5,123 nt of DNA from the NCBI GenBank assembly GCA_030611185.1, contig JAUWQG010000073.1, positions 1 to 5,123 of the forward strand. Reading direction: 5' to 3'. The translations under genes and the position numbers were made by a program. Below are positions 1 to 4,417 of this stretch, piece by piece. Under the pieces are notes generated by a model. That model saw only the letters and a list, made by a program, of their open reading frames with translations, was not told where the DNA came from and did not search any database. The DNA is from Nitrososphaerota archaeon. Lineage in GTDB: Archaea; Thermoproteota; Nitrososphaeria; Nitrososphaerales; Nitrosopumilaceae. The stretch's first letter is position 1, and every line of letters starts with the position of its first letter.

Positions 1-269
1 GTTTCATCTGGACTAGTTGCAATTAGTGGAGAAGACATGATTTGTTTTACTGGAGTTGTAATTTGATAAGCATGGGCTACAACTTTTACTGCAAAATCTC
101 TATCTGTAACAATTCCTACTGGCGTATTATTTTCCATCACAATTACTGCACCAACTTTTGCGTCTTCCATCATCTTTGCAGCCTCATTTACAGTAATTGT
201 AGAATCTACAGAGATAACAGATTTGGTCATAATATCTTTTACAGTAATTCCTCTAGCATCATATTCCAT
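1..269 (-). CDS. CBS-domain pair protein, C-terminus cut by left window edge
   Basis: Only the first 89 codons are visible; the gene runs off the left edge. Residues about 10-64 form a complete CBS motif: KDIMT opens it, a VNEAAKMM helix follows, and it closes on PVGIVTDRDF (residues 50-59). A second CBS domain begins at about residue 75 (VKQIMSSPLIATSPDE). In the known family, paired CBS domains form a Bateman module that binds AMP, ATP or related adenosine ligands, so a soluble energy-sensing regulator is likely; its target cannot be seen. It is a paralogue of the CBS gene at 913-1353, with which it shares AAKMM, RDF and MSSPLI. I chose ATG at 267-269 because a TATA-like box lies about 28 nt upstream (294-300). 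An in-frame ATG at 318-320 would add 17 residues that do not resemble a CBS domain. It is divergent from USP-A. Confidence 0.88.
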   Translation of the reverse strand, partial: MEYDARGITVKDIMTKSVISVDSTITVNEAAKMMEDAKVGAVIVMENNTPVGIVTDRDFAVKVVAHAYQITTPVKQIMSSPLIATSPDE

Positions 270-293
270 CTCAATTAAATTTTGATTTTTAGG

Positions 294-300
294 TATTATA
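294..300 (-). promoter_or_regulatory. TATA-like box for the left-edge CBS gene
   Basis: The minus strand reads TATAATA here, centred about 28 nt upstream of the ATG at 269. That is the spacing expected for an archaeal TATA box driving a leaderless or nearly leaderless transcript. The match is to a general AT-rich consensus only, and the upstream sequence is AT-rich throughout, so a chance match is possible. Confidence 0.4.
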
Positions 301-383
301 GAGACTTCGCATAATCTCATTCTTGAAAATCAAACCAGAGAATGTTATTTTGAAATTATTATCGATGATATTTTAAAAACTTC

Positions 384-389
384 TTAAAT
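384..389 (+). promoter_or_regulatory. TATA-like box for USP-A
   Basis: TTAAAT is centred about 26 nt before the ATG at 412, matching archaeal TATA spacing for a leaderless mRNA. No Shine-Dalgarno sequence is visible between it and the start codon. The box lies in the 142-bp region shared with the divergent CBS gene. An imperfect palindrome around ATCGAT (355-372) lies just upstream and could be an operator, but this is speculative. Confidence 0.4.
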
Positions 390-411
390 CCTATTTTATA
401 ATCAATCAAAT

Positions 412-834
412 ATGGTAAAAATTAAGAAAATTCTTGTTCCATTAGATGGTTCTAAAAACTCCATGAGAGGATTAGATGAGGGAATTTATCTTGCAAGACA
501 ATGTCAAGCAACCATTACAGGTTTGTATGTTGTCCCTTTATCTAAACCAAAAACTAATTCTCAAATTTCATATGTTGAAAAATATCTTCTAAATAACGCC
601 GCCAAATTTATGTCCAAAGCGAAAAAACGTGCTGCACAAAATGGTATTCTTTTTGATGATACAGTAGTATATGGAGATGAAGGTCCTAAAATTATTAGTT
701 TTGCAAAAAATAAATCATATGATATTATAATAATTGGCTCACGGGGAATGAGCTCTCTCAAAGAAGCTTTTCTTGGAAGCACTTCAAATTTTGTTCTTCA
801 TAAATCTAAAATTCCAGTTTTAATCGTAAAATAA
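412..834 (+). CDS. Universal stress protein (UspA family), USP-A
   Basis: A 140-residue single-domain USP, the usual family length. The N-terminal strand ILVPLDGS (7-14) carries the conserved Asp12 that contacts adenine or ribose in ATP-binding USPs. The C-terminal loop GSRG (109-112), nine residues, then GS (122-123) is the complete G-2X-G-9X-G(S/T) ATP-binding motif. By family knowledge it is a soluble cytoplasmic ATP-binding dimer involved in stress or energy signalling; the client is unknown. Codons 3-40 are identical in DNA sequence to the start of USP-B at 2067-2495, while the middle of the protein (about 41-103) is highly divergent and the last 37 residues match at 29 positions. The start is supported by the TATA-like box at 384-389. 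It is probably followed by the CBS gene and a small ORF in the same direction, although the CBS gene appears to have its own promoter. Confidence 0.96.
   Translation: MVKIKKILVPLDGSKNSMRGLDEGIYLARQCQATITGLYVVPLSKPKTNSQISYVEKYLLNNAAKFMSKAKKRAAQNGILFDDTVVYGDEGPKIISFAKNKSYDIIIIGSRGMSSLKEAFLGSTSNFVLHKSKIPVLIVK
417..531 (+). repeat. 115-bp perfect inverted repeat, left arm
   Basis: Every base of 417-531 equals the reverse complement of 2370-2484; I compared the two base by base. The arm covers codons 3-40 of USP-A. Identity stops abruptly at both ends: position 416 (T versus A) and 532 (G versus A). The flanking promoter DNA shows no similarity. The match includes all third-codon positions, so protein-level selection alone does not explain it. 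Confidence 0.97.
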
Positions 835-883
835 CTAATTCTATTATACAAGACAGTTTCGTTTGATGAAAATGAGGATCTTC

Positions 884-890
884 TTTATTA
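884..890 (+). promoter_or_regulatory. TATA-like box for the second CBS gene
   Basis: TTTATTA is centred 26 nt upstream of the ATG at 913. No comparable box lies 26 nt upstream of the earlier in-frame ATG at 895. The box therefore both suggests a separate promoter for the CBS gene and favours the shorter start. Confidence 0.4.
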
Positions 891-912
891 GAATATGATC
901 TGGATTAAAAAT

Positions 913-1353
913 ATGGCTCATACCTTTGTGAGAGATGTCATGACTAGCAAAGTTGCTTCTTTAGATTATTCTTCAATGATTAAAGATGCGGCAAAGATGA
1001 TGGACGATAAGAATATTGGTTGTATTATTGTAACTAGTGAAGAATTACCAGTTGGAATTCTAACGGAAAGAGATTTTGTAAAACGAATAGCTTCTAAGGA
1101 AAAACCATTAAGCTCTCCAATAAAAGAAGTAATGTCTTCACCATTGATATCAATTGATCCAGATGAAACAGTATGGGAAGCTGCTGAAGAGATGAAGACA
1201 AATAACATTCACAAATTACCTGTTATTCAGGACAATAAAATTATTGGAATAATTACAACATCTGATTTAGTTGAAATTTGTAGTGTTGGGTCGGATTCTG
1301 AAATGAGAAAAATTTGTGATGATATACTTACTAGAATGGAAAAAGAACAGTGA
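913..1353 (+). CDS. CBS-domain pair (Bateman module) protein
   Basis: A 146-residue protein made almost entirely of two CBS domains: CBS1 at about 6-60 (VRDVMT, AAKMM, PVGILTERDF) and CBS2 at about 71-122 (KEVMSSPLISIDPDE, HKLPV, IIGIITTSDL). A charged C-terminal tail (about 128-146, DSEMRKICDDILTRMEKEQ) may extend the fold or mediate dimerisation. The Asp in TERD and in TSD falls where CBS proteins contact ribose of AMP or ATP, so adenosine-ligand binding is likely. No enzyme or DNA-binding domain is attached, so it probably acts in trans on an unknown partner. I chose ATG 913 because of the TATA-like box at 884-890; an in-frame ATG at 895 would add six residues (MIWIKN) without promoter or ribosome-binding support. 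The TGA stop at 1351-1353 is followed in the same frame by an open small ORF. Confidence 0.93.
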   Translation: MAHTFVRDVMTSKVASLDYSSMIKDAAKMMDDKNIGCIIVTSEELPVGILTERDFVKRIASKEKPLSSPIKEVMSSPLISIDPDETVWEAAEEMKTNNIHKLPVIQDNKIIGIITTSDLVEICSVGSDSEMRKICDDILTRMEKEQ

Positions 1354-1359
1354 AGAATT

Positions 1360-1590
1360 TTGGTTTATTCTTACCAGGTAATTAAATATCAAACAATTTC
1401 ATTTGTACAGGGAACTCATTGGTCCCAATCAATAGGTGATAAAGGAATTTTATACAAAGCCACAAAAGATCCCTACTCTAAACTAATAGTTCAATCCTCC
1501 ACTGGTTCTAAAAAATTATTCCATATTCCAAAAAATCGAACAGTTATTGTTGATAATGATGCTGTTCACTTTTTAGGAGAGCTGGCATAA
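1360..1590 (+). CDS. Small hypothetical protein, TTG start, in frame behind the CBS gene
   Basis: A 76-residue ORF I do not recognise. It has no ATG or GTG start; the only standard initiator in frame is TTG at 1360-1362, six bases after the CBS stop. A GTGA element overlapping that stop could act as a weak ribosome-binding site, which would fit translational coupling. The product is soluble-looking and basic, with alternating hydrophobic stretches (KLIVQSS, KKLFHIP, RTVIVDN, AVHFLGEL) suggesting a small beta-rich fold. No membrane segment, Cys pair or catalytic motif is visible. Nothing else codes on either strand here and codon use resembles the neighbours, so it is probably real. Because it continues the CBS reading frame across a single TGA, a split C-terminal extension of the CBS protein is an alternative. 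Confidence 0.6.
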   Translation: MVYSYQVIKYQTISFVQGTHWSQSIGDKGILYKATKDPYSKLIVQSSTGSKKLFHIPKNRTVIVDNDAVHFLGELA

Positions 1591-1591
1591 A

Positions 1592-2059
1592 TTACCTAAT
1601 AATTAAGACAGGACAATTTGCATTTTCAGAAACTCTCCTACTAACACTTCCCAGAGTCTTTAATTTTCCTATTCCATGAAGACCATGGCTTCCAATAATT
1701 ATTAACGAAATCTTCTTCTTTTTTGAAAAATCCAATATTTTGCTTGCAACATCTCCGTTCTCAACACAAAATGATACAGTAATTCCCTTTGATTCACATT
1801 TTTTTACAGCATTCTTTAACATTTTTTCTGTATCTGTTTTGACTGATTTTGACCATTTTTTAATAGCAGCTTTTTCTTCTTTTGATTTTATCAACCTAAG
1901 TAATCCAGGAGGAGAAATATAGCCTGTATTCACGACTGAAAATAAAAATATTTCAGAATCAAGGTTATGTGCCAGCTCCATAGCTCTTGTCAATGCTTTA
2001 ACGGAATACTTTGAGCCATCATATGGAACTAGAATTTTGGTTAACATTTTTGAGAACAT
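1592..2059 (-). CDS. Universal stress protein (UspA family), USP-C
   Basis: A 155-residue USP. The first strand is ILVPYDGS (9-16, Asp14). The ATP loop is GSHG (123-126), ten residues, then GS (137-138): the longer-spaced form of the G-2X-G-9/10X-G(S/T) motif, one residue longer than in the other three USPs here. The middle contains a long Lys/Glu-rich stretch (about 58-91) expected to be helical. It is the most divergent USP of the set. It lies 7 bp behind USP-B on the same strand and is likely co-transcribed. I kept ATG 2057-2059 because GTGAT stands three bases before it, a partial match to the 3' part of a Shine-Dalgarno sequence; ATG 2045-2047 (MLTKILVPYDGS) is a good alternative. Its stop is one base from the stop of the convergent small ORF. 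Confidence 0.95.
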   Translation of the reverse strand: MFSKMLTKILVPYDGSKYSVKALTRAMELAHNLDSEIFLFSVVNTGYISPPGLLRLIKSKEEKAAIKKWSKSVKTDTEKMLKNAVKKCESKGITVSFCVENGDVASKILDFSKKKKISLIIIGSHGLHGIGKLKTLGSVSRRVSENANCPVLIIR

Positions 2060-2066
2060 ATTATCA

Positions 2067-2495
2067 CTACTTTACTACTAACACCGGTATTTTTGATTTA
2101 TGAACAATTGCATTTGCAACACTTCCCAAAAAAGCTTCTTTTAATCCACTTTGACCTCTAGAACCAATTATAATAATATCAAATTTTCCTGTTCGTGATA
2201 TTTCCTCAACTTCAACTGTTGGACTTCCAAAAATAACTTTGTATTTGAAAACAACTCCCTTTTGAGCGCATCTAGTCTTTGCTGCTTCCATGAATTTTTT
2301 AGCTTCTTTTGTTAGGTGAATTTGAAAGGGCATAATAGCATCAGCTAGGTTTCGAGGATAAATTGGTATAACATACAAACCTGTAATGGTTGCTTGACAT
2401 TGTCTTGCAAGATAAATTCCCTCATCTAATCCTCTCATGGAGTTTTTAGAACCATCTAATGGAACAAGAATTTTCTTAATTTTTTTCCTTATCAT
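2067..2495 (-). CDS. Universal stress protein (UspA family), USP-B
   Basis: A 142-residue USP with Asp14 in the first-strand motif ILVPLDGS (9-16) and a complete ATP loop: GSRG (111-114), nine residues, GS (124-125). Codons 5-42 are DNA-identical to codons 3-40 of USP-A on the opposite strand. The middle third differs strongly, and the C-terminal third is similar in protein but diverged at synonymous sites. A different ligand or partner surface in the middle is therefore plausible, although this is inference. I chose ATG 2493-2495, with a TATA-like box about 28 nt upstream; the longer reading from TTG 2504 would add only three residues. It lies 58 bp downstream of the antiporter stop on the same strand, so it may be expressed from its own promoter, by read-through from the antiporter, or both. 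USP-C follows after 7 bp. Confidence 0.96.
   Translation of the reverse strand: MIRKKIKKILVPLDGSKNSMRGLDEGIYLARQCQATITGLYVIPIYPRNLADAIMPFQIHLTKEAKKFMEAAKTRCAQKGVVFKYKVIFGSPTVEVEEISRTGKFDIIIIGSRGQSGLKEAFLGSVANAIVHKSKIPVLVVK
2370..2484 (-). repeat. 115-bp perfect inverted repeat, right arm
   Basis: This is the reverse-complement partner of 417-531, with 115 of 115 bases identical. It covers codons 5-42 of USP-B. The two arms are separated by 1838 bp holding the rest of USP-A, the CBS gene, the small ORF, USP-C and the rest of USP-B. Confidence 0.97.
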
Positions 2496-2519
2496 TTCTA
2501 TCAAACATCACTTTAATGA

Positions 2520-2526
2520 ATTAATA
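2520..2526 (-). promoter_or_regulatory. TATA-like box for USP-B
   Basis: The minus strand reads TATTAAT, centred about 28 nt upstream of the ATG at 2495, consistent with a leaderless start. It lies in the short gap behind the antiporter gene and suggests that the USP-B/USP-C pair can be transcribed independently of the antiporter. Confidence 0.38.
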
Positions 2527-2528
2527 CT

Positions 2529-2567
2529 AAATCAAGATTATCAATTATAATAATCAACTCTTGATTT
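2529..2567 (-). repeat. Inverted repeat at the antiporter 3' end, upstream of USP-B promoter
   Basis: Perfect 9-bp arms AAATCAAGA (2529-2537) and TCTTGATTT (2559-2567) flank a 21-nt AT-rich loop. A competing 6-bp stem, GATTAT (2536-2541) with ATAATC (2550-2555), lies inside. The structure spans the last codons and stop of the antiporter and ends just upstream of the USP-B TATA-like box. It could form an RNA hairpin near the antiporter mRNA 3' end or be an operator. No T-run follows, so a classic terminator is not supported, and a chance origin in AT-rich DNA is possible. Confidence 0.35.
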
Positions 2568-3780
2568 CATTATTTTTTGTTCTAAACGAATATCGTAAAA
2601 GGGTTGGAGAGATTAGAATAGTTCCAAGAATAACAAAAATCAAGGTAGAATAAAGACTATCATTTAGAATTCCGTGAGTCAATCCAATTCCTGCTGTGAT
2701 AAAGGCAATTTCTCCTCTAGCAATCATTCCATAACCAACCCTCATTCCACGCTTTTTACTATGAAGAAAAATAGATGCAGGAAGTCCTGCTCCAATAATT
2801 TTAGTAATTATGGCCAAAGCCAGAATAGCAACAAAAATTATCCAATTTATTTCAAAAAATTTTCCAATATTTACATGAGCGCCCATTATTGCAAAAAATA
2901 ATGGAGCCAACATTACTCTCAATATGCCATCAAATTCCCGAAGTTGGTTTGCCAGCCTAGAACCAGCAAGTCCCATACCTGCCGCAAAAGCACCTACAAT
3001 TGGATTTAGCCCTAAACTTCCTGAAATTGCTGCTATTCCAAATGCTGAACCTAATGCCACTGCTTGATGGGTTCCTCTTGATTCTAGAGATGATGGCCTT
3101 GCAGCATCCACAAGATGAATAATTTTTGGAAGAATCAAAACAGATCCCAATAATATTAAAAACCAAAAACCAACAGATTCAGCTGTAATCAGCATAATTG
3201 CATCAATACTTGGAACTGAATTTGTTACAATAATTGAAACAACTGCAGATAAAATTGCTAAACCTAAAACATCATCAAGTACTGCTGCATTTACCAAAAC
3301 ATTACCTTCCTTTGTTTTCTCTTTTCTTAATTCTTCTAAAATTCTAACAGATATTGTAATACTAGTAGCACTCAAGGTGGCACCAATAAGTATTGAAACA
3401 ATCCAATCAAATCCCATCCACACAGAGAACAAATAACCAATCGTCAATGGAAGAATCACTCCTCCAATTCCTACAAAAATCGATGTTAATCCTGCCTTAC
3501 GAAAGTCATGAAAAGTAAAATGTAATCCAGCAGAAAATAATATTACAATTCCAGAAATTTGCCAAAAGGATAACACTAAATCATTTATTACAACTAATGG
3601 TTGATCGTAAAATAGAATTAATCCTCCTAAGGCAAATGGACCAAAAATTACACCTGCTATTACAAAACCAATAATTTCTGAAATTTTAAAATGAGAACAC
3701 AGTTTCCCAAGTAACATTGCAGGAATTACAAGCACTAAAAGTCCAATTATGGTAGAAATTACATCAAATTCACTTAGCAA
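2554..3780 (-). CDS. CPA2-type Na+(K+)/H+ antiporter, membrane domain only
   Basis: A 408-residue polytopic membrane protein of the Na_H_Exchanger/CPA2 family (Kef/NapA-like), expected to exchange a monovalent cation for protons across the cytoplasmic membrane. About 12 hydrophobic segments are visible. Family landmarks in order are: IIGFVIAGVIFGP (36-48), the LSATSITI segment (136-143) typical of the unwound TM4, an Asp-Asp pair at 169-170 (VLDDVLGLA) in the transport core, GAFAAGMGLAGS (263-274), and ARGEIAFI (354-361) with the conserved Arg/Glu of a late helix. The DD pair is the form found in electrogenic NhaA/NapA-type exchangers, so Na+/H+ exchange is favoured over K+ efflux, without certainty. 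It ends at about the membrane domain, with no RCK/TrkA-N or USP domain as many CPA2 proteins carry. The start is TTG (3778-3780), preceded by GAGG four bases upstream; an in-frame stop lies just beyond and the next Met is at 22. Confidence 0.94.
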   Translation of the reverse strand: MLSEFDVISTIIGLLVLVIPAMLLGKLCSHFKISEIIGFVIAGVIFGPFALGGLILFYDQPLVVINDLVLSFWQISGIVILFSAGLHFTFHDFRKAGLTSIFVGIGGVILPLTIGYLFSVWMGFDWIVSILIGATLSATSITISVRILEELRKEKTKEGNVLVNAAVLDDVLGLAILSAVVSIIVTNSVPSIDAIMLITAESVGFWFLILLGSVLILPKIIHLVDAARPSSLESRGTHQAVALGSAFGIAAISGSLGLNPIVGAFAAGMGLAGSRLANQLREFDGILRVMLAPLFFAIMGAHVNIGKFFEINWIIFVAILALAIITKIIGAGLPASIFLHSKKRGMRVGYGMIARGEIAFITAGIGLTHGILNDSLYSTLIFVILGTILISPTLLRYSFRTKNNEIKS

Positions 3781-3803
3781 ATTCCCTCAACCCTTAATTC
3801 TAA

Positions 3804-3822
3804 TTTTAACATCCTTAAAAAT
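3804..3822 (-). promoter_or_regulatory. Candidate promoter region of the antiporter
   Basis: Two TATA-like stretches are possible on the minus strand: TTAAAA (3804-3809), centred about 26 nt before the TTG start, and ATTTTTAAGGA (3812-3822), which would give an mRNA with a leader of about 10 nt that includes the GAGG just before the start. A TTG start with a Shine-Dalgarno-like element favours the second, but the sequence does not decide. Confidence 0.35.
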
Positions 3823-3956
3823 AGTCCACAACTAAATTCTCAAGCATGAATATCATAAAATTGAAATTTCGTGGGTAATTATTATTTCAATATTAAAAGT
3901 AAAAATTAACCATAATCAAAAATCATCTAATTTTCTAATTGAATTTCAAGAGTTTA

Positions 3957-3965
3957 GTTTAATAT
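3957..3965 (+). promoter_or_regulatory. TATA-like box for USP-D
   Basis: GTTTAATAT is centred about 27 nt upstream of ATG 3988. This supports the longer USP-D start over the in-frame ATG at 4006. A perfect 10-bp palindrome, CAAAGCTTTG (3968-3977), lies directly between this box and the start codon, where a bound regulator could block the polymerase. Confidence 0.42.
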
Positions 3966-3987
3966 CCCAAAGCTTTGATTTTGTATT

Positions 3988-4416
3988 ATGAGAAAGTCGT
4001 TATACATGAATATTCTTGTTCCATTAGACGGTTCAGGAGATTCACAAAAGGCACTTCTTCAAGCATGTGATCTGGCAAAAAATTATCAAGCAAACCTAAT
4101 TCTAGTTTATGTTGTTGAGAAATCACACTCGCTAAATTTACTAGACAGAAAAGAATACCTTGAAATTCTTCGAAAATTTGGAAATAAAGTTCTAATTAAA
4201 GGAAAACAAACTGCCAAAAATAAAGGAATTGATGTAACTATTACAATGAAAGAAGGAAATATCTCAAATGAAATAGTTAAACTTGCTAAAAATAAAAAAT
4301 GTAATTTGATTATAGTAGGAAGTAAGGGTCTTGGCGCAACAGCAAGATTTTTCCTTGGAAGTATATCAAACAAACTTGCGAATAATTCACCTTGCTCTAT
4401 ACTAATTGTAAAATAA
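3988..4416 (+). CDS. Universal stress protein (UspA family), USP-D
   Basis: A 142-residue USP. The first strand is ILVPLDGS (9-16, Asp14), and the ATP-binding loop is complete: GSKG (111-114), nine residues, GS (124-125). The C-terminal strand SILIVK closes the fold. Residues about 44-80 are rich in Lys, Leu and Asn and differ from the other USPs. It is expected to be a cytoplasmic ATP-binding USP. It is divergent from the antiporter across a 207-bp region, so both could share regulation, and its stop is one base from the stop of the convergent multi-CBS gene. ATG 3988 was chosen for the TATA-like box about 27 nt upstream; ATG 4006 (MNILVPLDGS) would give a typical USP N-terminus and cannot be excluded. 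Confidence 0.95.
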   Translation: MRKSLYMNILVPLDGSGDSQKALLQACDLAKNYQANLILVYVVEKSHSLNLLDRKEYLEILRKFGNKVLIKGKQTAKNKGIDVTITMKEGNISNEIVKLAKNKKCNLIIVGSKGLGATARFFLGSISNKLANNSPCSILIVK

Positions 4417-4417
4417 C

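Noticed and set aside
42..278. Plus-strand open frame of 78 codons rich in Cys, Asn, Tyr and Ser
   Set aside because: It is antisense to the left-edge CBS gene, whose domain motifs are clear; the composition is typical of a non-coding frame in AT-rich DNA.
355..372. Imperfect palindrome around ATCGAT upstream of USP-A
   Set aside because: It matches at 7 of 9 pairs in AT-rich DNA, too weak to list as a site by itself.
561..782. Minus-strand frames inside USP-A, and similar ones at 966-1208, 1740-1922, 2674-2901, 2957-3166 and 4107-4373
   Set aside because: All lie within strongly supported USP, CBS or antiporter genes and show no recognisable protein features.
417..2484. The 115-bp inverted repeat as ends of a transposon or insertion sequence
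   Set aside because: The arms are coding parts of USP genes, no transposase or target-site duplication is visible, and the interior holds ordinary USP and CBS genes.
2496..2504. TTG start for USP-B three codons upstream of its ATG
   Set aside because: ATG 2495 has a TATA-like box at leaderless spacing; the TTG adds only three residues and has no ribosome-binding support.
3846..3878. Ten-codon ORF (MNIIKLKFRG) in the antiporter/USP-D divergent region
   Set aside because: It is too short to distinguish from chance, has no ribosome-binding site, and no attenuator-like structure follows.
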